Shown here: one piece after another, positions 19,219 through 29,507 of the stretch
How the letters are laid out: each line of letters begins with the position of its first letter
Numbering within the stretch: position 1 is the first letter of the stretch
NCBI GenBank assembly: GCA_964404215.1
Contig: CAYOJF010000003.1
Coordinates: 25,682-89,681, forward strand
Reading direction: 5' to 3'
DNA: 64,000 nt
Source: Aureispira sp964404215
GTDB taxonomy: Bacteria; Bacteroidota; Bacteroidia; Chitinophagales; Saprospiraceae
Made by a program: the position numbers and the translations under genes
The notes under the pieces: generated by a model
The model's database searches: none
What the model was told of the DNA's origin: nothing
Seen by the model: the letters and a program-made list of their open reading frames with translations, nothing else

Positions 19219-20778
19219 ATGAAATTATTATTTACAATAGGTGTATTATACTGCTTTATGAGTAATACTATTGCTCAAACAATCACGTTCAATAAGAGAA
19301 TGACAGTAGGCTGTGTCAATAGTATTTTTACAGGACTTTATGAAGCTGATTCTTGTTATTATATGATGGGAATGGCTAGAGATACTATAAATTGCCAGAG
19401 AAGTAGCTTATTTGCTAAGCTAGATTATCTAGGTAATATTACAGAGTACAAAATTACAGTAGGTGATGAGACATGGATGGCAAGTTTCCATAAAAGCTTA
19501 GATAATAACTTTATCAACAGCCTTTCTTATTTTGATAGTCTAGGGTATGTGGGCAGTATCCAGAAATATAATAATAAAGGTAATGTCTTACAACATATTT
19601 CATTTGTTAACCCGCTAGTACTAGGAGATTATATCGTTCCAAAGGATATGATACAAACTAGAGATAGTGGTTACCTAGCCATTAGTGCAATTACAGATGT
19701 AATAGACGATGAACAAGACATTTATATAACCAAATTTACGACCACAGGGCAGTTAGATTGGTCAGATACCATAGGGTTTAGGAATAGTCTCAATGAAGAA
19801 TTTGCCTCCTTGTATCATGATAAAGCCAATGAGCAGTATATTATAGGTTATTTGCAAGATAACATGCAATTAGCTCCTAATCGTCCTATTATCAGATGTA
19901 TGTTACAAGCATTGGATCATAATGGGAACATCCTATGGACTTGGGGAAGTCCTTACTTTGGAAAACAGGTACATGGTGCCAATGATATTATACAGACTCA
20001 AGATGGAGGCTATGTAGCAGTTTCTGCTTTGGGGGGAAGTCGTGTTGTTAGTAACAATAGTCGAATAGAGTATTTTTATGACCCTTACATCTTTAAGCTA
20101 GATAGTGCTAGAAATATGCTTTGGGAACATTCTTTTGAATGCAAGTATGCAGAAGCACTTGCTTTTCAAAAGGTAGTAGAATTAGATGACAGCAGTATAG
20201 TAGTGGCAGGAGAATTTGGTCAGATTTACCCAGATACTCTCAATCCTCAATATGCTGTTCAACAAGCTAAAGTAGTGAAGCTAAAAACAGATGGGACTAT
20301 CCTATGGGATAGAGATTATGCTTATTTGACAGCAGCTTATTCTTCTCATCGCATTTTTGATATGATTAGTACTAAGGATGATGGCATCCTCATTTGTGGT
20401 TCTGCATCAGGTTCAGGTCAAGGAGCTTTACAACAGGGTTGGCTCCTCAAGCTGGATGAACATGGGTGTTTAGTACCAGGCTGTCATCTGGTCAGTGGGG
20501 TTCTGCCCCCTAGTGCTACTAGCTCTGTAGAGCTGCTATTATACCCTAACCCTGCTACACAATTTCTGAATGTTTTCTATCAGTCAAGTCAGCAAGATGG
20601 AGAGCTATCTTTTAGCATTATCAATGTACAAGGTCAGATTCTTCAACAATATAAAAATACCGCTACTAGTGGAAAAACTTATATGTTAGACGTGGGAGAG
20701 TTACCTACTGGTAACTATTTCTTAGAAGTAGATTTAGATGGAAATCTAATGAAAACAGAACAATTTATAAAACAATAA
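19219..20778 (+). CDS. Secreted propeller-like protein with T9SS sorting domain
   Basis: 519 aa. Signal peptide MKLLFTIGVLYCFMSNTIAQ. The body has spaced repeats of the form I.T.DGGYVAVSA/ISTKDDGILICGS (near residues 155, 255, 315 and 385), which suggests a beta-propeller. The C-terminus is a type A T9SS domain (LYPNPATQFLNVFYQ ... LPTGNYFLEV). No enzymatic motif is visible. The next gene starts 11 bases downstream, so the two are probably one transcript encoding two surface proteins. Confidence 0.85.
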   Translation: MKLLFTIGVLYCFMSNTIAQTITFNKRMTVGCVNSIFTGLYEADSCYYMMGMARDTINCQRSSLFAKLDYLGNITEYKITVGDETWMASFHKSLDNNFINSLSYFDSLGYVGSIQKYNNKGNVLQHISFVNPLVLGDYIVPKDMIQTRDSGYLAISAITDVIDDEQDIYITKFTTTGQLDWSDTIGFRNSLNEEFASLYHDKANEQYIIGYLQDNMQLAPNRPIIRCMLQALDHNGNILWTWGSPYFGKQVHGANDIIQTQDGGYVAVSALGGSRVVSNNSRIEYFYDPYIFKLDSARNMLWEHSFECKYAEALAFQKVVELDDSSIVVAGEFGQIYPDTLNPQYAVQQAKVVKLKTDGTILWDRDYAYLTAAYSSHRIFDMISTKDDGILICGSASGSGQGALQQGWLLKLDEHGCLVPGCHLVSGVLPPSATSSVELLLYPNPATQFLNVFYQSSQQDGELSFSIINVQGQILQQYKNTATSGKTYMLDVGELPTGNYFLEVDLDGNLMKTEQFIKQ

Positions 20779-20789
20779 AAATACACCTT

Positions 20790-21695
20790 ATGAAACAATT
20801 ATTACTCACCTTATTATTACAAGGCTTTTTTATAGGCATAGCAGTCTGTCAAACTTACAATCCATTAATAAGACCTAATACCTTTTGGAATGAGAATTTT
20901 GGAGATGGGATGCAGTTTTGTAGAGCAACAGGAGGCGAGCGACTCTATTTTCAAGGAGACACTATGATTAATGGGTTTCAGTATGAAATACTAAGAGGAC
21001 ATCCATTATATTCTTTATCCACTCCCTATTGTCCTCCTTATGCAGCAGACTTTAGTACTTCTACTATCGTCAATTATATGAGAGAAGATACTGCTACCAA
21101 ACAGGTTTTTGTTTACACAGATGATTTTAATGGCAATCATCCTAGTGGTGGCTATTTATTATTTGATTTTTCTTTGAATGTAGGAGACACCATCAATGGA
21201 ATGATTGTGAACACCATAGATTCAGTGACTTTGCTAGATGGAGCGACACGTAAAAGATGGAATTTTGACCCATCAGGTAATTTCTTTTACATAGAAGGTA
21301 TAGGAGGCAAACAAGGGATGTATCATCCTTTTCAGAGGGTTGGTTTAGGATATTGGACGGAACCGCTCTGCATTTCTGAAAATGGAAGTGAAATATATGG
21401 AGACCGATGCAATGACAACGTCCTCAGTGTAAAAGAACCACCCCCTACTGTTTCCTTTGAAATTTACCCTAATCCTGCTCAGGATGGTATTACAGTTGAG
21501 TTGCCATCTGATTTTAACCATCAGAGTGCTATTATTAGTATATTTAATGCACAAGGACAGGTGCTGCAAGAGCAGAAAAGCATAGTAGATAATACTGTAA
21601 TACTTTCACTATTGGATTATCCTGCTGGAATGTACTTTATACAGGTCAGAGATGAAGACAAAATTATTGGAATAGAGAAATTTGTTGTAGAGTGA
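20790..21695 (+). CDS. Secreted protein with T9SS sorting domain, function unknown
   Basis: 301 aa. Signal peptide MKQLLLTLLLQGFFIGIAVC followed by Q at the cleavage site. Residues 25-215 form an unrecognised beta-rich domain. The last 80 residues are a type A T9SS domain (IYPNPAQDGITVEL ... YPAGMYFIQV). It lies 11 bases after the preceding T9SS cargo gene, so it is likely cotranscribed. There is no simple terminator after it; an inverted-repeat element occupies the gap to the convergent esterase gene. Confidence 0.83.
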   Translation: MKQLLLTLLLQGFFIGIAVCQTYNPLIRPNTFWNENFGDGMQFCRATGGERLYFQGDTMINGFQYEILRGHPLYSLSTPYCPPYAADFSTSTIVNYMREDTATKQVFVYTDDFNGNHPSGGYLLFDFSLNVGDTINGMIVNTIDSVTLLDGATRKRWNFDPSGNFFYIEGIGGKQGMYHPFQRVGLGYWTEPLCISENGSEIYGDRCNDNVLSVKEPPPTVSFEIYPNPAQDGITVELPSDFNHQSAIISIFNAQGQVLQEQKSIVDNTVILSLLDYPAGMYFIQVRDEDKIIGIEKFVVE

Positions 21696-21758
21696 TGACG
21701 ACTATCGTGAGATCAGTTATAGCCAAAGTGTTGGGTAACTTTTCGAACAAGCTTTAGT

Positions 21759-21916
21759 ACACTGTAAATTAAGTAAGCGAATTTTTTTACAGAGAATTTT
21801 TGATGCAGTTTGAGACAGAACACAGCCTTGTAGCCTTAGCTACAAAGGCGAGTATCTAACGAAAAAATGCTCAAAAAGGCTCGCTTAAAAATGTTTGAAA
21901 ACTTAGTTTACGGTGT
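21759..21916. mobile_element. MITE-like inverted-repeat element
   Basis: Ends: TACACTGTAAATTAAGT beginning at 21758 and the complement of TACACCGTAAACTAAGT ending at 21917 (15 of 17). The outer dinucleotide on both sides is TA, as expected of a TA target site. Inside is the stem TTGTAGC-ctta-GCTACAA. About 158 bp, no coding frame. Its right end touches the stop codon of the convergent esterase gene, so it may also serve as a transcript end for both neighbours. Confidence 0.68.
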
Positions 21917-21918
21917 AT

Positions 21919-22566
21919 TTAGGAGAGCTCTTCTAAAAGTGGATACAAGACTTTTCGGTCTATCACATGTTTTCCATCAAACCAAATGGACTTAAAACTC
22001 AATTGATGTGCTTCACAAAAAGTCGCCTGCTCTTCCAATCGTTTCTCAGTAATGTATTCATCTTGTTTACCAATGACCACATATTTTTTTAACGCCTCCC
22101 AATATTCCTGTTCGTCCAAATAGTTAATATCCATAGGGAAACCTGCTCCCCAAAGAATCAAATTATGAACCGTCGTTTTGGTATGCTCTAGCCACCTGAC
22201 TGCCGTTGCACCTCCTTGCGAAAAGCCTAATACATTAATAAATACCTCCTCATGAAGCTGGGGCACAAACAAATCATACAAATATTGCAAATAACGACTG
22301 TAATCCTCAATGGCTACCAATCGGTCTTTTTTGGTCATCCAAGACGCCCCCACAATTCCTTTCTTTTCATTCCAATAAAATCGAGAAAATCCTTCTGGAG
22401 CAATTACTAAAGTATCTTCAGCAACGGCATCAAATTTATGAATAATTTGACTTGCTAATTGTCCATATCCATGCAATACAAAGAAAATTTTTTGAATGGA
22501 TTTAGAAGGTTTACCAATCGTATAATAATGAGCTGTTGTTGGAATTTTGACTTGATGAGCTTCCAT
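21919..22566 (-). CDS. Alpha/beta hydrolase, phospholipase/carboxylesterase-like
   Basis: 215 aa, no signal peptide. The serine nucleophile is in the elbow GFSQGG. The likely acid is the Asp in GKQDEYI and the histidine is in DGKHVI, giving a complete triad. FFVLHGYGQLASQ provides the oxyanion-hole strand. Size and motifs fit the small cytosolic carboxylesterase (YpfH/phospholipase type) group; substrate unknown. Confidence 0.85.
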   Translation of the reverse strand: MEAHQVKIPTTAHYYTIGKPSKSIQKIFFVLHGYGQLASQIIHKFDAVAEDTLVIAPEGFSRFYWNEKKGIVGASWMTKKDRLVAIEDYSRYLQYLYDLFVPQLHEEVFINVLGFSQGGATAVRWLEHTKTTVHNLILWGAGFPMDINYLDEQEYWEALKKYVVIGKQDEYITEKRLEEQATFCEAHQLSFKSIWFDGKHVIDRKVLYPLLEELS

Positions 22567-22726
22567 AAAGAATAAGAATTTTGATGTTTACACAAAAAAG
22601 CTATATTTTGGGTTGAATAATACCAAAATTAGAGAAAATCATTCTTATCTGTCTATCATTTTCAAATATTTAGATTACCGATAGTAACAGATAAAACTAC
22701 TGTGGCAGACCTGCCAAATAAGAATT

Positions 22727-25360
22727 ATGAGTAAAGATAAAAAGAATACCTCGTCTACAACTCCTACTAAGGATAATTTACTTACAACATGGTTGAAGCA
22801 CCTAGGGGCCTATTTTGCTCTGATGGTAGTGGCTATGCTCTACTTCAGCCCTATTGTTTTTGAAGATATGTCGTTAAGTCAGAGTGATAATGTGCAAGCC
22901 ACATTGATACAAAAAGAAATTTCTGATTATAGAGCGATAGAGGGGAGAGAAATCATGTGGACCAATAACGTTTTTGGTGGGATGCCTACTTCATTGCTTC
23001 GCAATCACAATATCAACTATGTAGAGACAGTGGTTACCAAACCTATTGTGCTATTCAAGAAGTTCAATATTTGGATCACCTTATTTATGATCATGTTCTT
23101 TGCTTATGTAGGACTAGTACTGATCGGGGCACCTCCTCTGATGAGCATACCTATAGCCGCTATATTAGGGTTTTTCACCGCCAATACACTCTATCTGGAA
23201 GCGGGACACTCTGGTAAAATGGTTGTTTTATCGACTGTTACAGCTGTAATAGGAGCCGCCATATTTGCCTATCGGAAAAATATTTGGTTAGGAGCCGCCA
23301 TATTTGCGATGGCATTGAGTCAAAATTTAGCCAACAATCACCCGCAGATTAGTTACTATATGTTGATGGCTGTAGCAATAATCAGTCTTGGTTTTTTGGT
23401 TGACTCTATTCAGAAAAAAACACTGCCTCATTTTGGCAAATTTACAGGAGCCATGCTAGTTGCTAGTTTATTAGCACTGATGTCTAATTTAGGTTTATTG
23501 TGGCCAGTATATGAATATGGTCAAGAGTCTACCCGTGGTAAAACAGAGCTCACATCTGCCGAAACAAAAGAGGGATTATCCAAAGATTATGTCTTTGGTA
23601 TGAGTCTAGAAAAATCAGAGATAGCCATGCTGATGTTCCCTAATTTTCATGGGGCAACACAAGCTAAAAATCATGCTGTAAAAAATGGTCAAATTAATAG
23701 AGAAAGTGCCACAGGTAAAGCCCTCAGTTCCCCTGCTGTACAACAACAGCTCCGTGTAGCGTCCCAAAAAGCAGGTGTTAGCAATGACCAACAGTATCAG
23801 CAGTTTTTCAGCCAGATAATTGGTAAATACATGAGTCAATATAGGGGATCTCAATCCATTACGGGAGGTCCACTTTATTATGGGGCCGTTGTTTGTTTCT
23901 TATTTTTCTTGGCATTATTACTCATTAGAGGGCATCTAAAATGGAGTATTATAGCAACAATGTCCTTCTTTGTCATTTTATCTTGGGGTAAGTTTTTCCC
24001 GATAATCAATGATTTGATGTACAACTACTTCCCATTATATTCAAAATTCAGGGATACCAAAATGACTTTGCTGGTGGGTCAACCACTGGTTATTTTAGCG
24101 ATAGGTTATGGGCTGACACAACTTTCTAAGTTTGATCCAGAGCAATACAAAAACACTTGGTCTGCCAAACTACTAGCGAAAATTAATCAAGAAGTAAGTG
24201 CTCAAAACTATGTCTTATTAGGAGGGGCTATTGCTTTAGGAATCTGTGTTATTAGTTACTTGTATCTTTCGATGACCACCCTATCTGCTCCTGGAGATAA
24301 GGAACTTCGTGTTATTAGTGCAAAACTGGTCAATGCTCTACAAGCTGACCGTGCTGCCTTAGCCAAAGCAGATATTGGTCGAGCAATCGGATTTATCCTT
24401 GTTTCTATTATTCCACTTGTTCTCTATACTCGTAAGGTGATCAAACTGGAACTTGGTGTTTTGATTGTAGCCGCCATTGCTTGTATTGATCTCAATATGG
24501 TCAACAAAGAATACTTAACCCCAGATGATTATACAGAATATGACTATAGAACAGCTAGTAGTAAAATCATCAAGAATGTACCACCTAATAGCCAAAAAAT
24601 CAATAGAGATAAAGATCTTTCTTTTCATGTAGTGGACTACTCTAATGGATCTCCTAGCCAGAGTGCTATGGCAAGTGGGTTCCATAAAAGTATGGGAGGA
24701 TATTTTGCTGCTAAACCCCTGCTATACCAAGAATTTTGGTATACTTACCAAATGGATAACCCAGGTGTAGCCCTTCAGAATAACACCAATTTATTTGACA
24801 TGCTTAATGTCAAATATATCCTAACCCCTGATCGTAAACTGATGGATAATCCAACGGCATTGGGTAATGCTTGGTTTGTCAATAAAGTAAATGTAGTCGC
24901 TAACGCAGACGAAGAGTTACAATCACTCAATGGTCTAAATACAACTCAAGAGGCAGTGGTACAAGAGCGTTATAAAGATTATGTACAAAACAATGGGAAT
25001 TATGCTCCCGGCGATAGAATATTTTTATCAAAATATCATCCTGAAGAACTGACCTATCAGTCTGAAACTACTGAAAGTAGATTTGCCGTATTCTCAGAAA
25101 TGTACTACCCTCCTTCTAAAGGTTGGACGGTCTATATTGATGGTGAAAAAGCAGATCCATTTGTCAAGACAAACTATGTGCTTCGTGGACTAATGATCCC
25201 AGCAGGAAAGCATGAGATTGTGATGAAGTTTGAGCCACAGTCTATCTTATTAGGTAGAAAAGTAGGAGCAATTGCTTCTTCTATCATCATTCTTTTAGTT
25301 ATCTTTTTTGGCTATCAGTCTATCCAAAACAAAAAGAAAGAGGACGCTGTAGAAGTCTAA
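22727..25360 (+). CDS. YfhO-type polytopic membrane protein
   Basis: 877 aa with about a dozen membrane helices. The N-terminal segment reads GAYFALMVVAMLYFSPIVFEDMSLSQSD and an external loop has IMWTNNVFGGMPTSLL, typical of Bacteroidota YfhO-like proteins. The C-terminal 250 residues are a soluble domain (YYPPSKGWTVYIDGEKA ... GLMIPAGKHEIVMKFEP) ending in a last helix. Related proteins glycosylate lipoteichoic acid or other envelope polymers using lipid-linked sugars. The methyltransferase and glycosyltransferase genes downstream support a role in an envelope glycan. Confidence 0.88.
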   Translation: MSKDKKNTSSTTPTKDNLLTTWLKHLGAYFALMVVAMLYFSPIVFEDMSLSQSDNVQATLIQKEISDYRAIEGREIMWTNNVFGGMPTSLLRNHNINYVETVVTKPIVLFKKFNIWITLFMIMFFAYVGLVLIGAPPLMSIPIAAILGFFTANTLYLEAGHSGKMVVLSTVTAVIGAAIFAYRKNIWLGAAIFAMALSQNLANNHPQISYYMLMAVAIISLGFLVDSIQKKTLPHFGKFTGAMLVASLLALMSNLGLLWPVYEYGQESTRGKTELTSAETKEGLSKDYVFGMSLEKSEIAMLMFPNFHGATQAKNHAVKNGQINRESATGKALSSPAVQQQLRVASQKAGVSNDQQYQQFFSQIIGKYMSQYRGSQSITGGPLYYGAVVCFLFFLALLLIRGHLKWSIIATMSFFVILSWGKFFPIINDLMYNYFPLYSKFRDTKMTLLVGQPLVILAIGYGLTQLSKFDPEQYKNTWSAKLLAKINQEVSAQNYVLLGGAIALGICVISYLYLSMTTLSAPGDKELRVISAKLVNALQADRAALAKADIGRAIGFILVSIIPLVLYTRKVIKLELGVLIVAAIACIDLNMVNKEYLTPDDYTEYDYRTASSKIIKNVPPNSQKINRDKDLSFHVVDYSNGSPSQSAMASGFHKSMGGYFAAKPLLYQEFWYTYQMDNPGVALQNNTNLFDMLNVKYILTPDRKLMDNPTALGNAWFVNKVNVVANADEELQSLNGLNTTQEAVVQERYKDYVQNNGNYAPGDRIFLSKYHPEELTYQSETTESRFAVFSEMYYPPSKGWTVYIDGEKADPFVKTNYVLRGLMIPAGKHEIVMKFEPQSILLGRKVGAIASSIIILLVIFFGYQSIQNKKKEDAVEV

Positions 25361-25409
25361 AAAATAACTCTTACCTTAAATCACGTCCATACATTCGAGC
25401 CAATAAACC

Positions 25410-26300
25410 ATGAAAAAAGACAATTTTAAAAGTTTAAGTTATTCTTCTCATGAGAAGCATTATGACAACCACTTATCTCGTATGAAGAGATTGACAGAAA
25501 AATCGTCTGTCAACTACTGGAGACAGTGTAGAATGTATAATCTTTTGACTCCTCTCCTCTCTAAATCTAGCAATGATAAATGGCTAACAGTTGGTGATGG
25601 AGTAGGAACAGATGCCAACTGGCTGTTTGATATGGGAGTAGATGCAGAAGCCTCTGATATTTCTGATGTATTGCTAAAAATGGCTCATGCAGAAGGTTTT
25701 ATCAAAAGCTACAGTAAAGAAAATGCGGAGAGTTTAAGCTATGAGGAAAATACTTTTGATTATGCTTTGTGCAAAGAGGCCTATCATCATTTCCCTCGTC
25801 CTTACATTGCTGTCTACGAAATGTTACGGGTGGCAAAAAAAGGTATTGTCTTAATTGAGCCAGTGGATATTGGTATTCAAATGCCTTGGATTATATTCTT
25901 AAAAAATGTCCTAGATAAAATTTCACCTACGCTGATTGATAAAATATGGAAAAACCGCTATTCCTTTGAGACCGTTGGTAACTATGTTTATAAAGTTTCT
26001 GAAAGAGAAATAGAAAAAATTGCCATGGGGATTAATCTTCCTTGTATTGCCTTCAAGGGAATCAATGACTACTATTCTCCCAACATGGATTTGTCTAACC
26101 CTGTCATTAATCAAAAAGCGTTTTCAAAAGTTAAATCAAAAATTGCCTTTAGGAATTTTTTCTGTAAGCTGGGGATTATACCCTATCAAACACAGTCCTG
26201 TATCATATTCAAAGAATATCCAGACGAAGCAACCATTGATAGGCTAAAAAAAGATAATTATAAATTTATCAAACTAAAAGCAAACCCCTACTTGAAGTAG
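25410..26300 (+). CDS. Class I SAM-dependent methyltransferase
   Basis: 296 aa. The Rossmann motif is LTVGDGVGTDANWL, followed by the acidic ASDIS strand and NTFDYALCKEAYHHFPRP at motif II/III, as in Methyltransf_11 proteins. The N-terminal 60 residues are charged and helical. The substrate cannot be read from the sequence. It lies between a YfhO-type protein and an FkbM methyltransferase, so modification of a sugar or lipid-linked intermediate is likely. Confidence 0.82.
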   Translation: MKKDNFKSLSYSSHEKHYDNHLSRMKRLTEKSSVNYWRQCRMYNLLTPLLSKSSNDKWLTVGDGVGTDANWLFDMGVDAEASDISDVLLKMAHAEGFIKSYSKENAESLSYEENTFDYALCKEAYHHFPRPYIAVYEMLRVAKKGIVLIEPVDIGIQMPWIIFLKNVLDKISPTLIDKIWKNRYSFETVGNYVYKVSEREIEKIAMGINLPCIAFKGINDYYSPNMDLSNPVINQKAFSKVKSKIAFRNFFCKLGIIPYQTQSCIIFKEYPDEATIDRLKKDNYKFIKLKANPYLK

Positions 26301-26448
26301 TATTTTCAGTCTGATGCTATACATCAACCTAATATCTAGATGTGCTACAAAAGGCACCTCTAAAGAACTTAATGCTCTAAATATGTTAGTCGCTCAATAA
26401 GATGAGTAATTTCCATAGAGGTATCCATTTGTACAAAAATAACCTATT

Positions 26449-27219
26449 ATGTTTCAAACAATCCTTAATAAAATTCATAAAAAAACATTCCAACTCAATG
26501 TCAACTATCAGCCATTGGACAACCCCGTAAAAATAGCTACGGACTATGAAGAAGGATTTTGTCATCTTCCCAAAAAGCTACTACATCCTGGGGCAGTCAT
26601 ATACTCTTTTGGAGCTGGAGAAGACATTGAAGTCGAAATAAAACTAATCACACAATATGGGTGTGAAGTACATATATTTGACCCTACTCCTCGTTCAGAA
26701 AAACATATTGAATACATTAAAACACAAATAAGAGCAGGTAAAACCGCTTACTTTTCTGACAATAAAAAGAGCTATCAACTAGAAGAAAAGCATCTTGATA
26801 AAATACATTTTTATCCTATTGGAATTTGGAAAGAGGATACGACTATAAAATTCTATAAGCCCTCTAATGAAAAACACGTTTCTCATTCTATTACGAATCT
26901 CCAAAAAACAGAAAATCACATAGAGGTCCCCGTCAAAAAATTATCGACCATTATGAAAGAAAATGGTCACTCAAAGGTAGATTTTTTGAAAATGGATATT
27001 GAAGGAGCAGAATTTGAAGTGATTGATGAACTACTAGCTTCTCAAACGGCATTCAATGTCCTATATTTAGAGTTCCATCATCCAGACATGAAGCAATACA
27101 AACAAAGTACAGAGTACATCGGCTCCTACATCAAGAAGCTAGAAGCAGCTGGATATGTGTTTCTGTCAGGCTTCAAAAATAAATATTATAGTTGTGCTCA
27201 TACCAATTTTCTAAAATAA
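26449..27219 (+). CDS. FkbM family methyltransferase
   Basis: 256 aa. The glycine-rich SAM motif is YSFGAGEDIEVEIKL and the family signature is VDFLKMDIEGAEFEVIDELL. FkbM-type enzymes methylate hydroxyl groups, often on polysaccharides. The glycosyltransferase gene begins four bases after its stop, so they are translationally close and probably work in one glycan pathway. Confidence 0.87.
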   Translation: MFQTILNKIHKKTFQLNVNYQPLDNPVKIATDYEEGFCHLPKKLLHPGAVIYSFGAGEDIEVEIKLITQYGCEVHIFDPTPRSEKHIEYIKTQIRAGKTAYFSDNKKSYQLEEKHLDKIHFYPIGIWKEDTTIKFYKPSNEKHVSHSITNLQKTENHIEVPVKKLSTIMKENGHSKVDFLKMDIEGAEFEVIDELLASQTAFNVLYLEFHHPDMKQYKQSTEYIGSYIKKLEAAGYVFLSGFKNKYYSCAHTNFLK

Positions 27220-27223
27220 AGGC

Positions 27224-28177
27224 ATGGATTTACCCATTCTCCTCCTCATTTTCAATCGACCTGACAATGCTCAACGCTTGCTTGACCAATTGAGAAAGAT
27301 ACAACCGACTCAGCTCTATATAGGAGCTGATGGAGCACGTATACACAAGGAAGGAGAAACAGTACTGGTACAAAAAGCTAGAGCTATTTTTGAGCAAATT
27401 GATTGGGACTGTACCATACATACGCTCTATCGAGCAGATAACCTAGGTTGCAGAGCTGCTGTAGCAGGAGCTATTGATTGGTTTTTTGAACAAGTAGAAT
27501 ATGGGGTCATACTAGAAGATGATTGTCTACCTCATCTAGATTTTTTTGCTTTTTGTCAGCAGATGCTTCATACCTATCAGGATAAAAAAGAAGTAGTACA
27601 TATTGGTGGATTCAATTGTTTCCATACCCCTCCTAATAGTGATTATTTTTTCACCCAACAAGCCTTAGTTTGGGGATGGGCAACTTGGCGGGATCGTTGG
27701 CAAGCATTTGATTTAGATATGAAAATGCTCCCAACTTATATCGAAAGTAAACAACAGGAAAAACCATTGTTCAATAGTATACTCGCTCAGCAGTATATTT
27801 TTGATAAATGGTTGACTACCTATCGAAAAGAAAATAGTTCTTGGGCTTATGCTTGGGCGTTTGAAGTATTTGCCAAAAATAAAGTCTGCATCTTGCCTAC
27901 CTCTAATCTAATTACGAATATTGGTTTTGATGCCGCAGCTACCCATACCAACAAAGCCCCCTCCTATCTACAACCCGCCACTACAAAACGGTTAAAGTTC
28001 CCTGTCCAGTTTGCATCTAAAAAGCCCTTAGAAAAATCCTCTCTTTCATTGGTCGACCCAATAGTAGACAAGGCAATATTTCATGCGGTTCATAAAAGCA
28101 AACTACTGCTCTGGGGCAATCATTTGATCCCTCAATTCATGATTGATTTACTCAAAAAATTACTCCACAAAAAATAG
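27224..28177 (+). CDS. Glycosyltransferase, HlpA-like nucleotide-sugar fold
   Basis: 317 aa. Opens with PILLLIFNRPDNAQRLLDQL and has the metal-binding acidic cluster VILEDDCLPH, followed by ALVWGWATWRDRWQ, a signature of the HlpA-like family of GT-A glycosyltransferases in Bacteroidota. Donor and acceptor are unknown. It begins four bases after the FkbM gene and ends eight bases before the DUF2851 gene, so it is part of an operon. Confidence 0.85.
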   Translation: MDLPILLLIFNRPDNAQRLLDQLRKIQPTQLYIGADGARIHKEGETVLVQKARAIFEQIDWDCTIHTLYRADNLGCRAAVAGAIDWFFEQVEYGVILEDDCLPHLDFFAFCQQMLHTYQDKKEVVHIGGFNCFHTPPNSDYFFTQQALVWGWATWRDRWQAFDLDMKMLPTYIESKQQEKPLFNSILAQQYIFDKWLTTYRKENSSWAYAWAFEVFAKNKVCILPTSNLITNIGFDAAATHTNKAPSYLQPATTKRLKFPVQFASKKPLEKSSLSLVDPIVDKAIFHAVHKSKLLLWGNHLIPQFMIDLLKKLLHKK

Positions 28178-28185
28178 CTTTCCTG

Positions 28186-29472
28186 ATGAATTTCCCTGAA
28201 GCCTTTCTACATTATGTATGGAAACTGAGATTATTTGACCATGAAGCTCTCGTAACCACTACAGGTATTCCTATAGAAATTATTGCTACAGGAATACACA
28301 ATCACCATGCAGGTCCAGATTTCAGCAATGCTAGAGTACGTATAGGCGAAACCCTCTGGGCAGGTAGCGTAGAAATGCACAAAAAATCGTCGGACTGGTT
28401 ACTACATGGACACCAGACAGATGATGCTTACAATAACACCATCTTGCACGTAGTCTACGAAGATGATAAAATCATACTGGATCCCAATGGGAATCCAATC
28501 CCAACCTTAGTACTCGCCGATAAAATACCAGCCTCCTATCAACAACGCTATTGGAAACTACTCTACAATGAATACTGGATCCCCTGCCAAGCTCATATTC
28601 AGCAAATAGATTCTACTCATCCTGTATGGGCAATGTGGTTAGATAGATTGATATTAGAACGCCTTGAGAAAAAAACAACAATTATTCAGGCAGAACTCCA
28701 ACAGACACAAAATAACTGGGAAGAGACTTTTTATCGTCTACTGGCACGTAACTTTGGTGTCAAACAAAATACCGCTCCTTTTGAAGCATTGGCAAAAGCA
28801 TTGCCACTCAAAATACTAACTAAACACAAAACTAATCTTTTTCAATTAGAAGCCTTATTATTAGGGCAAGCTGGTTTTTTAGCATCAGATTTTGAAGATA
28901 AATATGTCCTTGATTTACAAAAAGAATATCAATATTTAGCCCAAAAATATCAACTCGTTCCTTTGCTAGCTGCTAGTTGGAAATTCGGAAAGATGCGTCC
29001 TGCTGCTTATCCTACCATTAGGATTGCTCAATTTGCAAAACTCATTCATCAATCCATTCATTTATTCTCCAAAATATTAGCTACTAGTGATCCCAAAACA
29101 TTAATCGCCTTTTTTGATATAAAACTAGAAGGCTACTGGTTGACCCACTACCGACTCGGAGAAGATTCTCCTAAACGAAACAAGACCTTAGGAAAAGCAA
29201 CCAAACAACTCATTCTGATCAATACAGTGGCCCCAATACTATTTGTATATGGTCAGTACAAAGCCGAAGAACAGTACAAAATCAAAGCTTTTGATCTACT
29301 CAAGTATCTCCCTAAAGAAAAGAATAGCATTCTTAGTAATTGGGAAGACTTAGGTGTTTGTGCCCAATCTGCATTAGATTCCCAAGCATTGCTACACCTC
29401 AAAAACAATTACTGTTCTCAGAAAAAGTGCCTAGATTGTGCAATTGGGAATAAAATTATCCAAACAAAGTAA
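28186..29472 (+). CDS. DUF2851 family protein
   Basis: 428 aa. Matches the Bacteroidota family DUF2851: the N-terminus has FPEAFLHYVWKLRLFD and the GIHNHHAGPDFSNARVRIG block with WAGSVEMHKKSSDW. The C-terminus ends in a cysteine cluster (YCSQKKCLDCAIG) that may bind metal. No activity is established. It follows the glycosyltransferase by eight bases. Confidence 0.85.
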   Translation: MNFPEAFLHYVWKLRLFDHEALVTTTGIPIEIIATGIHNHHAGPDFSNARVRIGETLWAGSVEMHKKSSDWLLHGHQTDDAYNNTILHVVYEDDKIILDPNGNPIPTLVLADKIPASYQQRYWKLLYNEYWIPCQAHIQQIDSTHPVWAMWLDRLILERLEKKTTIIQAELQQTQNNWEETFYRLLARNFGVKQNTAPFEALAKALPLKILTKHKTNLFQLEALLLGQAGFLASDFEDKYVLDLQKEYQYLAQKYQLVPLLAASWKFGKMRPAAYPTIRIAQFAKLIHQSIHLFSKILATSDPKTLIAFFDIKLEGYWLTHYRLGEDSPKRNKTLGKATKQLILINTVAPILFVYGQYKAEEQYKIKAFDLLKYLPKEKNSILSNWEDLGVCAQSALDSQALLHLKNNYCSQKKCLDCAIGNKIIQTK

Positions 29473-29507
29473 CTGCTACTTCTCTATTTTTGGTTAAATT
29501 AGAGGCT

